Shown: positions 34,191 through 47,545, counted from the stretch's first letter. The stretch: 64,000 nt of DNA from Eumeta japonica (GCA_005406025.1 BGZK01000088.1:310001-374000); one strand, 5' to 3'. Numbers and translations: made by a program. Notes: generated from the sequence alone by a model not told the origin.

Positions 34191-34383
34191 CCATAACTGT
34201 AGTTCTCGTACAGCTTCTTCAGCGCCATGCCGACGGTGACCGCCAGTGCCAGTTTGCTCGCCAGGTAGGCCTTCAGGGTGAGAGCGGTCACCGCGGCCAG
34301 TCCCAGCATGACCGCGCCGGCTGACTTCATGCCGAACACCATAGGAATCAAAGCCTGCATTACCTTCTTCTTGTGCCTCCTGC
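34191..34383 (-). CDS. Osiris family (DUF1676) domain exon
   Basis: The exon has 193 bases: two bases of a split codon, 63 codons, and GG of a split glycine. It lies between an acceptor (TTCAACCACCACAG) and a donor GG-GTGAGT. The peptide begins RRHKKKVMQALIPMVFG, followed by a small-residue helix MKSAGAVMLGLAAVTALTLK, AYLASKLALAVTVGMALKKL and YENYSYG. Basic cluster, glycine-hinged hydrophobic hairpin, KAYLASKLAL and LKKLY are the diagnostic DUF1676 features, as in the plus-strand exon at 4312. In Osiris proteins this hydrophobic region is thought to associate with or cross membranes in secretory or endosomal compartments. It joins the acidic-linker exon at 59489 upstream (C + GC = Arg) and the exon at 22967 downstream (GG + C = Gly), both in frame. 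Confidence 0.9.
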
Positions 34384-36405
34384 CTGTGGTGGTTGAAGAA
34401 ATTTAAATGTATACAAATGTGAAACGTTACACACTCTTTGACTAATTAAGTAAGAAAATAACGGCTGAAGCTATAATCACTTTTAAATAATCAAAATTCT
34501 GATTTTTTTTAATTTATACACAACACATTATTTCATTCGAATTAATATTGCAAAATTGTATAACAAGTGCTTGAGTTACTCTTAAATAATAAGTAAGACT
34601 GTTCTTTACGTTGTCATTAAAAATAGCTGTGGTATTTTTTAATTTTCATGTTATAACATCATAAGCTTATAATTATAACGCCTTAATTATAAATATGTAA
34701 TAATAAACAAAAGTGTGTCGTCTCTTCTATTAAAAATTCACTAATCTCGTGCACTACGCGATCATCAAAGTACTATACATAAAACATGAAACTACGAACT
34801 TTATCTGGTTTACCCAGTTACCAGTTCTCAAAAACGGAAATTGAGAATTTGCAGTAAACGAAGAAAGAGAAGAATCTATGATTAACGAAAGAAATAAATT
34901 AAAAAATGAGGATTTCTTTCAAAACAAGAAGTCGACTTCATCTAATAAACATCACCTTGAGATCTACTAGAAGAGAAAGAAAATTTGGGCGCTTCAGTTA
35001 CACATGAGAGACTTTCATGGACAAGACACGAGCTGCTATAACAGGAACCAAGAAAAAGAGGAGACTATAGTATAGAGCAAAGCGTATATTCAAAAGGCTG
35101 TCGATGAACTATGCCAACTCCTACACGGACGCTAATACTTCTTCATCAAGCTGAGGAAATAAACAATAAAAGATTGACGGAAGAAATGACCAGGTAGAGT
35201 TTGTTTCAAGAGATCGACACCGTCTACTTAACTCTGCTTTAAGATCTTCTAAAACTGAAAGCTTTTCACTCATGCGAGTCTCGCTTAACAGGACACGGAT
35301 ATGACAACAGGAACCAAAAATAATGAACAATATTAGCACAGAGTACAGAAGAATTAAAAAGGCTGTACAAATCTTCCAACTTCTGAAAATGAACATCAAA
35401 GCCGACAACGAGCAAAGGAAACGAAGAACGAAAGAGAAACACAAGGAACGTACCCTTCCCACTATATTTATTGACATTATAATATCTATTACCTATCCCG
35501 ACTTCAGTTTCTGGCTAAAGGTTGCACGAATACCGACACCGCTCTTGGAAACAAAGAAATGTATATTACCCTCGGCAAGATTACTTAACGATATTTTTAA
35601 AATACTCGTAGTTAAATTAGTAGAATAGGATAAAATATGTAATAAATTAAATGGATTTTTTTTTCAAATAACGTTTATCGCATCTGCTGATTATAAACAA
35701 TTCCATTTGCTTTAATTTCTTGAAAGTCTCAAAAAAATTTTGAATATTTTTATTTTTAATTGATTTTAAAAATATTTACTAGCCATTTTTAAGATACAAT
35801 GAAATTTGATCGAGAGAAGGCTCTTTCGATTGCCGGTAAACCAATTAAAATAGATCAATTTAGTCGAGAGATATCGTTAGAAAACAATTTTCAAAAATTG
35901 GTAAAATATATCACAAACTGAAGAAAATTCACGACATTTGAAAAATTTCACTTCCTTTCGTCTAGGAAAATATATATGAATGTACATTTGCAAGATTTTT
36001 GAAAACGAAAATGGCGTAAAAATTTTATCGTTGACTGGTAATAGCTACTATAGATTTTACAAGTTCTTTATCACATTCAGTGGTATTTTACAAGTTCTTC
36101 GTCAGATTCAGTAGCATTTTACATGAAGCCTCGATTCATTAATGCCCAGTTGGTACTTCATTGTGACGCCATAATATGTCTAGAAAGCATCATTGATGTA
36201 CAGTTTCTTTCATATGTAAAAGAAGATAATTAGAATTGTAAAAGGTGTAGTCAACTATCCTCTGTGTGATGGATCGCTTTTAGAAAAACCCTGTAACTCT
36301 AGTTTGTTTTGCACGTGATAGTACATTTTTTGCGCTACCTGCTTGGAACGAAATGACTTATATACGAAAGAGATTTAGTATACCAGCCTAAAAATCACTT
36401 AAAAT

Positions 36406-36408
<3 letters not shown>

Positions 36409-36452
<44 letters not shown>
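36409..36452. repeat. (AT)22 microsatellite
   Basis: Uninterrupted 44-base AT run. Confidence 0.95.
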
Positions 36453-36454
<2 letters not shown>

Positions 36455-36456
<2 letters not shown>

Positions 36457-36790
36457 TTTTGAACTTGAAGAGCTCATAACGTATTAGAACTGTATTTTTT
36501 AGCTCGGAGAGCTGGAAATGGCACTAAAATCAGTCTTTTGAGCGTGATGAGCTCAATAATTTACTACTTCTTTTTGTTTTTAAACGCTTTGAGCTCGAAA
36601 GTAGTAAGAAGTTTCAAAGATGTCATGCGAGATCAAGTAAACTGTATATTAAATTTTTGATCTGAAAAAGCTCTAAAACTCTTAGACAATGTTTATCAAT
36701 TAAGAAGCTCAAAGGCTATATCTATAAATATCATAGCGGGAGTCTTAGGGATGACCTGCTGGGTCAACCGTCTTTCAGAATTTTCTCAAT
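36455..36790. repeat. GAGCTC-rich interspersed repeat, copy 1
   Basis: Shared words with copy 2 (38396-38662): GCGTGATGAGCTCAATAATT, ACGCTTTGAGCTCGAAAGTA and AAATATCATAGCG, then TTAGGGATGACCTG and GGTCAACC. GAGCTC-like words recur every 30-70 bases. The class is unknown. Confidence 0.65.
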
Positions 36791-36889
36791 AGTGATCTAA
36801 TACCTATTACTTTTACCTAAGACCGCTTATTACACGTGAGGCAGAAATAATCCAAATAGTCTCATAACCTCTCATCAAAAGCGAGACCG

Positions 36890-37150
36890 CCTCTTTAAAT
36901 ACGAGTGAATCTTATTAATTAAACTTCATTCTAGATAGCGCCGGAAAGATTTCATGAACAATGGCCAGCGTCAAATTAGCGCCGCTCGGGTGGCAATAGA
37001 TGCCAGCGCGCGCCGCTTCCGGCCGAAGAAAGTTACTAATCGATGCGCCCGCGCACCGCCGCCGGCGTACTTTCCAAACTCCGGTTCACTACCCGCATTA
37101 CCGCTTCTATATGTTGTTTATTCGCGGCCGGTTCTGTGGGCATAGCTTTT
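36890..37150. other. GC-rich island within the intron
   Basis: GCCAGCGCGCGCCGCTTCCG and GCGCACCGCCGCCGGCG stand out, ending at a T-run (37148-37159). An open frame of 63 codons is a consequence of GC content and lacks splice sites. Confidence 0.3.
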
Positions 37151-37282
37151 TTTTTTTTTGTTTTAAGTAAAAATACTTAAGTAGATGCGGAATATTATAG
37201 AAACTGCCCACAAATACGAAAGCGGGCACCGTTTGCTTGCTATTGAATCCGCAAACGGGTGTGGTGACCATAACTCTGGCCT

Positions 37283-37362
37283 GCACGCACACACGCACAC
37301 ACACGCGCGCGCACACACACGCGCACACACATACACACACACAACACACACACACACGCACA
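37283..37362. repeat. (CA)n/(CG)n microsatellite
   Basis: Imperfect CACACA run with CGCG interruptions. It generates open frames of H, T, A, C and V repeats that are not genes. Confidence 0.95.
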
Positions 37363-37714
37363 TATAAATTGTTACGTTTTATTAGACGTTTATGTAATCG
37401 CGCCTCGTTGACGAAAGATTGAAGAGTGATTTTTAAATAAAAAAAAAAACAACTGAGTCAATATGTGTCTATATAAGCAAAAATATATATGTACGTTTGT
37501 TCGAAATTTCAATTTTTTGAGAGATCGTCTCCGATTGCTTTAAAATTTGAGTAGCATTGCATTCAAATACACACTTGCTTTTATATATACTTCACCTGCG
37601 TATTTACAAAGAAACTACGAAACAAATCCAGAAATTCTTTCGCTCATAAGAAACCGCATTACCCTCAAGTAATAGAGCCTATATATTATTTTAGTATTAG
37701 TATTTGCTCCGTTT

Positions 37715-37935
37715 TGTCTAAGTCGAAACCGTGACCGATAATGAAATGAAGGAGAGAGCAGAATCGAGGGCCGGAGCGGGGACGGAAATTGGGATGAGGC
37801 TGAAGTCGACATCCACTGTGAGACCGGAATCAGAATTAAAAGCACCACCATCATCATCGGAATCAGGCGTAGTACCTACCGAAAAATAATTGACAGCGAG
37901 ACCGATATTGAAATTAACACCAATATCGATCATTA
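37715..37935. repeat. Degenerate GAATCGAGG-type array
   Basis: Words such as GCAGAATCGAGGGCCGGAG and GAGACCGGAATCAGAATTAA resemble the arrays at 28160 and 29930. Confidence 0.5.
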
Positions 37936-38030
37936 TACAAGATAAAGAAATATGTTTTGTATATTTAGGGTCCTAGGAGTCTATTTTGAGTATTTTTCGG
38001 TAATGTCTGTATATCTGTATTAGGCATGTA

Positions 38031-38102
38031 TGTGTGTGTGTGTGTGTTGAAGCATTTTCCCGTGATGTCTGTATTAAGCATGTATGGGTGTGTGTGTGTG
38101 TT
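38031..38102. repeat. Two short (TG)n runs in a 55-bp tandem duplication
   Basis: The words TGTCTGTATTA-GCATGTATG-GTGTGTGTGTG occur twice (38005-38049 and 38064-38102). Confidence 0.6.
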
Positions 38103-38395
38103 TGTTGAAAAAATAATTACTAAGATTTTTTAGGATATTCTAGAAAACCATGTCAATCGTTGCAAACTGCATTAAAATCAGTGGGTTCATTCAAGAGATA
38201 ACGTCAATAAAAGATACTAAAAAAAAAATATTTTTTCAAAATAACGTGTGAAATTCTTCATAGATTGATGTTCGATAGTTGGTGCTTTTTTCCTGTTTAA
38301 AAAACTTCGTCGTATGGTGTAAGGCAAATGAAAATAAAATAACGCGTACGAAATACATCGTAGTTTAAATATAAAAGGAAAAATAATAGATATAG

Positions 38396-38662
38396 ACTTT
38401 TGAACTCGAGGACTCCAAAAAACACTGAAATTGATATTTTGAATGTGATGAGATCAATAATTTACAACTACTTTGTTTTTAGACGCTTTGAGCTCGAAAG
38501 TAGAAGATTCAGGGATAAGCTGCAAGGTCAACCATTTATCAAACGCTTAAGCTTAAAAACTCATAAACAACTATTATAACTCGACAAGCTCAAAAGTACG
38601 TCGACAAATATCATAGCGAAAAGTTTTAGGGATGGCCTGATTGGTCAAACTTTTTTCAGCTT
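38396..38662. repeat. GAGCTC-rich interspersed repeat, copy 2
   Basis: Diverged relative of 36455-36790, in the same orientation and the same word order, with some internal length differences. Confidence 0.65.
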
Positions 38663-38699
38663 TTTTATATGCCTATTTATGAAATGATTTATTGTTAAT

Positions 38700-41600
38700 A
38701 ATTAGTACATCTAGACATGAATTTAGCTTACTGTTTTAAATTTTCAATTTACCGATCTGATAGTTTTTTTCATACAATGTACCACAGAAATGTACGAGTT
38801 GTGAGATAGTGTTAAAACTATTTATTTCATAGTAAGTAAGAGAATATTTGTACTTCTCATAGCATTACCGTTCATGTGATATATCGTATGGTCCTGCTAG
38901 ACTCTTTTTTTTAATATTCTATTTTACTCCTCAAAATAGACCCCAAAAATTGGATTCAATTTATTTATATTATACATCAGCAATTGGATGAGCTTATTTA
39001 TTTATAATTAGTGTATCGAATTTTGAGAAAAAAACGAAAGAAATCAGGCTGTGTCAGACGAACAGATAGACTCGAGACTGATCCTATAAAGGATTTGTCT
39101 TTTCAGGTACGAGTAACCCTGAAAACAATAAGAAAATCAATTGTTTATCATCGTAACAATTTTTATTTTCCATCGATATTTATTAAAGAATATAATAATA
39201 TAAATAAAAATTTCTAATAAATGAAAGTTTCGTGGAATATACATGTTAATAAAGACGTAAAGAATTGGGTTTTCCAAACACAAACAACTTTGACCTAATA
39301 TAACTATTATTCAAAGGCTAATATTCGACAAGTATTCGCGAATTTTATAGCTCGACATTTCACGAACGAAATTTATATCTTTGTCAAAGTAATAATGATT
39401 GGAGGATCAAAATAATAAATAATTCATAAATCATAGATTTATTACTTTGCCTCGGGACTTTCCTGGAAGCTGTACAATCGCCAGCAATAAATCATGTTAA
39501 TCATGAAAGTTTTTTGACGAAAACTTTATGTCAACAACGGATAATAATTTACGAAAATGTTTCAGTAAAATAAACAGCCACGTGTTTATCCAAAAGTCGT
39601 AATAAATACAAGGATAGTTAAAATGTGTACATGTAATACTGTTATTTAAGTATTTATAAAACATTCTGTAGGTTTGCTCAAATACATAAAATACACAAAT
39701 ATAAATTATTGTTGGTTTATTTTATTAGTGTATTTATTGACACTACAATTTTTAACGTTTTTTTTATTTAGTAAAAGAAAACATTTAGAATTGGAATATT
39801 TTCTTTTATCGAATAAGCATTATGTAATTATCTACATACAGTGCCCTTAAAAATTTAGACAGTCTCAAAAATGTTTCTACATTTTTGCTACTGCCCTTTT
39901 TTCTATACTTTTTTTTTGTCTTTTTTTTAGCACGTTTTATATTACCAATCATGATATCTGCGTTTGAACAACCACACCAGAATTTTATTACTGCCAATGA
40001 GTCTATTATAGGTAAAAAAGTTAAATTAATAAAATATCTTTATGCATTGCCCTAAACTGATGACTTTTAAATAAATGTTCTTAGAAATAATTCAAACGGT
40101 GAGCACTTCATACAGTAGTTGTTTTTTTCTAAGCTTACAACTAACTTCAAAGTTAACACGAACATTTATTTAAATGGAAACAAAGATTTATAATATAAGG
40201 TATTCAGTAAAACTTTACACACAAATAAAAATCAGTGTCTAAATTGTACACAAAATAATCTATGGAAGGGCAAATTAAGAAACACAATAACATTAGGTGG
40301 TTAAATTTAAAATTTGTTATCTGATTGATTTTGGTGTTCCTTTAAGTATTTAATAGAACATATGTGTAGACGGGCATCGCCATATTTCTAAATATTTTTG
40401 GAGTCAGTTCAAGGTGTTCTAAATGTTTAATTATTTAAATAGAAAACCTGTATACCTGCTTGAATAGGCACCAATTTTTCCTCTTTAAATAATTGATATA
40501 TCAGCAATCTTGGTCAAGTGTATCACGTATTGGGAGGGACTATAAATTTTGTATGCAGGCTTTTTGGCTCGCAGCAGGATTTCAGCTTAAAGATTTAGTC
40601 TAGGTTTCTCGGGTGGTATAAGTTCTAGCCAAGTAGTTTTTTTTTCAAAAATAATCCTATTGATTTCACTTTCCGTCCGCTTGTTTGTCTGTACGTAGGT
40701 CATAGTCAAATAATATTTCATCTATGATTTGAAAACGATACCAGCTTCTTCAATATATGACTTCTATTTAAGGGTTTCAAAAATTTCGTAATATTCTTGG
40801 AAGATATTTTACGTAGCTATGAAAGAGCCAGAATGGAGCTTATAATATTTTTGAATTGCAGCTTTTTTCAGCACGTTAGGGAAAAATTTTCCTTATGCGT
40901 TATTCGTTAGGCGTTAAACTTCAACGTTATATAAAACATGTGTATGTATATTTGTCATGTTACGTCAGAGAGAAAACGTAAGTTAAGTACAAACTCTACA
41001 GGATCACATGTAATACGTTGTTAATTTTAATAAAATATCAAAATAATTACTATTAATGAATTTCTGAATATATTAATAATAAGGGTAAAATAGATTAATA
41101 AAAAAATAAAAACCGTATAAAAATATCCATACTTGTGGGTAAAATTATTATTACATGTATATCCACCATTACAAATTTTAAATAACAATGAAATCAACAT
41201 TAAATCCTACCGTTTAAATGAAATTTCAATTCTTGACAATTGTATTCTATGATAAATTATTTCTTCAGGTCAATGAAAAAAATCTCATTTACTTAGCTAT
41301 ACATGTACATACTCCATAACAATCATAGCAATAAGCCAAACAAGTTTCATGTTCTCAGCTCGTTTTCACACACTTATGTTGCATTTCATGCAGCCTAGCT
41401 ATGTAAGTAAACGTTGAGTTTCTTGCGTAAAATTTAAAAACGTGCATTCTTAGAATTCATAGAACATTCTGAGGCTAACTTGGCGATTCGCAATATGTTT
41501 GATCCGTCGCTTGGAATTTGTTAATCAAATGTTCACGATAGTCTACCGCCGTGAACTTAGTCACGAAAGGGTCGCAATGGCGTGAATTAAGAACGCGGGC

Positions 41601-43000
41601 AAAAGGGGAAAGAGTCAGGTAGTGTTGTACCCGCGCATCGCATCATTCGCAAGCAATTCAGAGCGGCAGAGTTTCGTGCGTTGTACTTTATACACCTTAC
41701 TCGATGGCTGAATGGTATTTTTTTTAATCGCCACAATCACTAACATTACTTTGAAACTGAACTTAGTACTTTAAACTTGTATTAGTAATTCTTCCAGTTA
41801 TTTTCGTATCGAATCCATAAATTAAAAAAAATATAAGAATGAATAGGAAAATAATGCAATGCAATAATAACAATTAGTGTAGTAAAACATGAACCATTTG
41901 CTCTACCAAACCTTAAATTCTCTTTAGAAAAAAAAACTTCTTATCAAGAATTCAAGAATTATCTACTAATAAAATAGCAAATATTAGATGCACTAGCGAA
42001 CCTAGTCTGAGAAGCATTAGAGTAGATATATAAACTTTTCATGTTAGTTTAGATAGATAAATGTATTTTCATCTCCTTGTAAACATAATAACTAAAACAT
42101 TCATATTGAAAAAAATATTTATAAGTATTTTAAATTGTCTGAATCGTCTTAGAGATTATGACAATAGTATATTTATACAGACGTAGATTTTAGTTTGCAT
42201 ATGCGATTGTAAGTAGAAAATTTCAATAAAAATTTCTTTGCCTGACGGCCAATGTTTTTCTGTTATATTTTTTGTATGTGTCGATCTGTATGCGATATTT
42301 TTCTCTATTTACATTACATTCAAAAACAGCTGACGCTGTTTCACATTCATTGCTCTATGGGAAGTTCCGTTTTCCTATGCTTTATGTCTAGTTATTAAGT
42401 ATTTATATTCTTAAAAAAACGCTACAAATATAAACATTTTATTTTAGTTCGCACCTATATAGTATGAAATGTATCAATTAATGTCAGTCAGCACGAACGA
42501 AAATCGAGAGAGACAAGTAGAACACCGTAGGGATTTGCTGTAAATTATCATTTTACTTGTGAAAATGCGAAAAATCCTGTACTTTTTTCATACGAACGTT
42601 ATATTTCTCTATTTCCTTTGAATTTAGTAAGTGAAATTTCACATTATATTTAAATGTAATTCATCTGTTTTGTGTACAGCCCTCGTTGCGCCAATTATAT
42701 GAGAAGGGAAGTAGACAGAGAAATCCAGTGTTAACAAAAGTGAAGTCGTTATAGAGCCTTTCGCACGGCACATTCAGGCATCTTATAGTAAACTCGTGTA
42801 TTTTTCTGGAATTGCTGATTTATAAATGTTTTTGGTTTTTCTCTTCGTCCCATCGCAAAATGTCAACTGACTTAATCCTTCACCTGTAATAAATCTACAT
42901 TGTTCTTCTTATCAAACAATACGGCAAGCTTTCAACCCACGAAATTGATGATTACGCACGCTAATGAATTAACATAGCGTTCTCTCGATTCGTTACTATA
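38700..43000. other. Intron stretch without recognised features
   Basis: AT-rich. A GC-richer patch at 41480-41680 (TACCCGCGCATCGCATCATT) has no frame or repeat match within the window. Confidence 0.45.
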
Positions 43001-43420
43001 ATTGTGCGGTGCGACGCGGAGAATTAGAAACTCGAGTGAAAATGCGCATACGCCGTGTGCACGGAAGCATTACTCGAAACCGTTTATCGCGTGTGTCGGA
43101 CGGAGATGTCGAACGGGAATCCGGCGATAATGAATTGCACGCCGCGTAGTGACATAGAAAACGAACTATCGCCACGGTTTGTATTGTCTTTGGACGGGAA
43201 GTCGCAATGCTTGTGTCGGGTTTTTCTCGTCAATATCCCGAAGCCCTCTCCACCCTTCTATAATCTCACATCAGACCGAGGGTCTCGTCTTTAATGTTCC
43301 GCCCGCAGGCTGGTCCACCGCAAGTTGGAGGCTGCTAACGCATTTATCACTATTTCTATGTCAACCTTCGGGACAGACGGCTTAAGTGTGGTCTCCGAAG
43401 CATGGAGCGAGTGATTTTTG
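43000..43420. other. GC-richer segment with an 80-codon frame, probably noncoding
   Basis: The frame at 43055-43294 has no splice signals and no recognised motif. Its end (43371-43413) carries a repeat core also present at 46608. Confidence 0.3.
43371..43413. repeat. GACGGCTTAA...CTCCGAAGCA core, copy 1
   Basis: ACAGACGGCTTAAGTGTGGT then CTCCGAAGCATGGAGCGAG matches the core at 46608-46650. It looks like part of a widespread retroposon. Confidence 0.45.
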
Positions 43421-43732
43421 ATTTTGATTTAGTTAAAAAGAATCACTGGTCAATTTTCCCGTGTTCCCCAGTACCATCTAGTTCTGACGCGTCGTAAATA
43501 ATATGTTATTTTAGCATCACTTATAATACACTACAAAAAAAAATACCTAAAAGTATGTCTTCTTTGGAAAAAATACGATCTAACCATTATATCTTTGGTT
43601 ACCCGACAGTTTATTTTTTATTTTTTTATTTTTTATTTAATTCCCAGAAAATAGTTAAATACACATTGATAAGTATATTTAAATCCTATAGGGGAAACAT
43701 GATGTTCCCTGTGGATAGGTTCGGGAGAAATG

Positions 43733-43770
43733 AATAGGCATATATGATTTATTTGTCATATATGCCTATT
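43733..43770. repeat. Perfect inverted repeat, 15-bp arms, 8-base loop
   Basis: AATAGGCATATATGA and TCATATATGCCTATT are exact reverse complements. It lies about 160 bases beyond the 3' end of the LINE remnant. Confidence 0.8.
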
Positions 43771-43930
43771 TAACAAAAACAACTTAATACATATATAACT
43801 TAATTACTAATCTCGGCTATTTTAAAGTGAAAAAATAACAATAATAAATAAGTGCTCAAAAGTATAAAGTTCCTTGTGAGATGTTATACTCGACTTTATA
43901 AAGCAAAGACAAGAAATGGGATAAGACCTT

Positions 43931-45360
43931 TTATAGAGATAATAATTGCTCTTGACTGAGCATTAACCATTTTTTAATATTATATTTAATTGATTTAGTT
44001 AATATAGGCGTATTCTTAAATTCATTTGGTAACATATTAAAGTATTTGATAGCTGTATATAAAGGACTACTTTGGTACTTGGTCTTGGTAATTTTAGTTC
44101 CATGTATATATTGTGTGTCTGGATCTACCATCGTAGTTATTATATTTATGTGCGCAAGTTTTAAAGTATTTGATCAGACTACAATAGACAAATTGTTGCT
44201 TGATGTTACATATATGATTGTTTTCTATTTTAATTTTTTTTTTAAATTCTTTTTTGGATTGTAAATAATGCCTTGATAGACTTTTTATACGCACCACCCC
44301 ATGCTATTACACCGTAGTTAATAATGCTTTCGAATAATGAATGATATAGCATTTTTAGTATTCTACGTTCCATAAAAAGACTTAGTTTGTACACGAGGAA
44401 TTGGAATTACTTGACTTTTTTAACTATCTCATTTACATGTACATCCCACTTTAAACAGCCATCAATATAGATATCTAGATATTTACAGTAATCAACTCTT
44501 TTTATTATTACATTATTTATACTAATTTCAGTCCTTGGTATAGAATCACTATAACATGAAAAAGTTAAATAGACAGTATTCTATACGTTCAACGTTAATT
44601 GATTATTTTTTAACCAATTATAGACAATTTTTAGAACTTTATTCATGTCACTTTACACATCTTCCCAATTATCTGCTGTACACCTGATTGCAGTATCATC
44701 AGCATATGATGATAAGTGATTTTTGTCTACAATGCCAAAAATATCATTAATGTATAATAAAAATAATAGGGGTCCAAGTATGGTTCCTTGAGGGACTCCA
44801 ATTCTAACATTTTCAGGTTTACTGTTTACTCCTTTATGTCTTACAGTTTGAACTCTGTTATCCAGGTAATCTTTAATTAAATTATTAGCAACACCTCTTA
44901 TACCATATCTCTAACTTGTTTAGCAATATGACATGATTAACAGTGTCGAAAGCCTTAGCTAGATCTAGAAAAGTAACAATTGTTCGTTGAACAATTGAAT
45001 TGTTGAATTGTTGAATTGAACAATCAAATTGAATCGTTAATCAGAGTTTAAGTTATCATATATATACTGAACAAAATCAGCATGGGAATCACTTGTGCTT
45101 TTATTTTTTAAGAAACCAAATTTCCTCTCGGATATTGTGTTGCATTCAGTTGTAAAATCCGTTATACGAACATGTACTAGCTTCTCCAGTACTTTAGCTA
45201 TGTTTGAAATCAGTGAGATAGGACGATAGTTACTTGGCTCATAGTGACTTCCATTTTTGAATGTGGGTACAATAATTGCGGATTTTAGGGCACTAGGCCA
45301 GGTTCCTTCATTCAAACAAATATTAAATACATGCTCTAGTGGTTTTAAGACACTTTTTTT
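43931..45360 (-). pseudogene. Non-LTR retrotransposon reverse transcriptase, 5'-truncated and broken (Jockey/CR1-like)
   Basis: Reading on the minus strand from 45360: EGTWPSALKSAIIVPTFKNG, then YRPISLISNIAKVLEKLVH (RT motif 1-2 region); TFLDLAKAFDTVNH near 44955 (catalytic motif A); and RIGVPQGTILGPLLFLLYIN DI near 44790 (motif B). The catalytic YADDT follows at 44692-44706, then a C-terminal piece ending YFNMLPNEFKNTPILTKSIK and stop at 43931. Stops and frame changes separate the pieces (for example after KRCC, and after NWEDV). No endonuclease domain remains. RT aspartates are still present, so the damage is mainly truncation and frameshifts. Clade assignment is tentative. Confidence 0.85.
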
Positions 45361-46029
45361 GTACTAAGATCAGTGGAAGAATGCTTAAGTTATCAAATGC
45401 ATATTTACTTATGTTAATTGCATATATTTTTTTTTTTCCAAGAACACTTTCAATTGACAATGTCGATAAAAACGATGTTTCGAAACGAAACATATAAAAT
45501 TAATTTCTTGTGATATATAGTATATTTAACTTCACGAAAAATGTAAAAGTCAATATGAGTATACTTAGAAACTCAAAAAATACTAAAAGTAAGTACAGTC
45601 TGAACAGAAGTTTATCAATTTAATAAATAAAGAATCACGTAGATATCAATACAACTTCAATCCAAAAAACAAATAAATTTTTAACTTTATGTTTTAAATA
45701 ACAATATATTCTGTAATAACACTGCTTACATAACGTTATAATAAGCGATGTATTAATTTGACAAAATTGAAAAGACTTCACCAAAACTTCTACATTAAAT
45801 AGAGAGAGAACGGCGATTTCTAAAAAATGATAAATAAAACATCTAGAAGATTAGTCCTCTACTAGAAGAAAGCTTATCCGAATTAAAAAAATTTTTAATC
45901 CGTAATCATACAGTACGTTTTTAAATTACACGTTTAAAACACACAGATTGAAACTAAAGAAACTATCCAACGATCATTAGGATCGTCTAGAAATAATCGT
46001 TTTTTCCTTTTGTTATAAGCTTATTTAGC

Positions 46030-47240
46030 CGGTTGTATTCATTCTTTTAGCTCGAAACCCCATTCGTATACGCGACTCGAAACGTTTTTCCATTTCGCCC
46101 TCAAAAAGGGAAATCCCCTAGATATTCCACCGCTCTGTAACTTTTCCACGTCCTCGTTTTGTGACACAATCCAAGCAAAACGATAGTACACGCCCCCGAT
46201 GATACAAGAGGAGAGTGATTTCAAAGGAGGACAGTCCACGTGCTCGTGTTAGATCCGCGTCTCGCGGGCGACGATGGAATTTAAAATTTCTTCCTGCAGT
46301 TTCAGTTTCCACCAGTTTCCTACCAGTTTCAGGTACATATTTTGTGTTGCGAAGTGTCACTTCGTCCTCTATTATTTTCGAATTGTATAATTCTATCTTA
46401 TAGATCGCGAATTGGTAAAAGCTAAAAGGATTCCACACTTTCTAAGTTAATGTTGTAATTGTTATACGTTTTTAATAAGATGATACGCCTCAATTATTTA
46501 CGGAGGCAATCTTTTTCATATCTAATTGAGGGTCTTGAACCTCAAACGTGGCTTCGAGCTGGTCGGGCGCCCTCAAAGACGGCCATCGTCAATGATATGA
46601 TGACGTCCGGAACCGACGGCTTAACGTGCTCTCCGAAGCACGGAGGGTATGATATAAATTCGGCTCAAGTAAAGTCATCGACCAATCGGCACGTGATCGG
46701 AATCCGACCCGATGACTTCAGCTTCGACGACGACGCATTTAACCACCGATCCACCGCCGTTCGATATTGTGACCCACGTTAAAATCTCGATATTGTGAGC
46801 CATGTTAAAATCTCCCTGTTCGTTTTGATGCGCGTATTTAGGAATTTACGGCAGCACGAGTTCCTTTCGTCTTACGCCGAAAAGCCATTTCGCGATCCTC
46901 GCGAAATTTCGGGGCGTCGCGCGAAACTCGATTTCACAACTCGCCGATGCGAGCGAAGCTAAATGCATAATACCTCGTTCACCGCGATACATGGGGATGT
47001 TAAGAGTCAGCCAGGGCTCCCGAAAGTGAAAGATTCGGTGAAATACAAACGCATGAACCGCAAGCGAGGGAGGTGTGAATCGTTATTACGTAGAGAACCG
47101 AGGGTTTTATATTTATTAAACTCGCTGGACGATATTTCAAAGGACTGTTAGCGTTGCCACACCAGATCTCGAGGAAATTAATGAATTACGCCACTGACGT
47201 ACGCAGGTTGATCACACGAGTTAAAGCCGGACGTGAACAA
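46030..47240. other. Long GC-rich segment, no supported exon
   Basis: Frames of 62-107 codons exist on both strands, but they overlap one another, lack splice signals and have no recognised motif. The part at 46560-46650 carries the GACGGCTTAA core. Confidence 0.3.
46608..46650. repeat. GACGGCTTAA...CTCCGAAGCA core, copy 2
   Basis: GGAACCGACGGCTTAACGTG then CTCTCCGAAGCACGGAGGG; see 43371-43413. Confidence 0.45.
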
Positions 47241-47463
47241 TTCTCATAACGACTTAAATAATTATCTACAAAAAAAAAGCTATATAACGGACGTCATAGT
47301 TTAAAGGTTTTACACTATTATTACATTATGTATAAAAAAATAATTTTAATAAACTGTAGTGGCTGAAATTGTCGACCTACAATCAGTAAGTTTATCTTTT
47401 TCGTAATTTTATTTTTTCTAATTTCATTTATCAAGGCTTAAAGTACTTTTTTCTATGTAAAAA

Positions 47464-47545
47464 CTAGCTTTCGCCCACGGCTCCATCTGCGTGGATATAA
47501 AACGAAGTCATCCTTTATATGCACCGACCGACACTCAAATAAACC
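47464..47545. repeat. Retroposon end remnant
   Basis: ACTAGCTTTCGCCCACGGCT then CCATCTGCGTGGATATAAAA is a good match to the recurrent CTAGC-TTGCCCGCGGCTTCGTCCGCGTGG core. It is followed by CCTTTATATGCACCGACCGA, also seen at 62220. Confidence 0.6.

Noticed and set aside
35121..35628. Overlapping frames of 118 (minus) and 101 (plus) codons
   Set aside because: They overlap on opposite strands, neither has a recognised motif, and the segment contains loosely repeated AGGAACCAAAAA words.
37107..37422. Frames of cysteine/valine or histidine/threonine repeats
   Set aside because: Produced entirely by the (CA)n microsatellite.
46118..46782. Frames of 106 and 107 codons in a GC-rich segment
   Set aside because: Open frames are expected by chance in GC-rich DNA; they overlap a dispersed repeat core and have no splice-site support.
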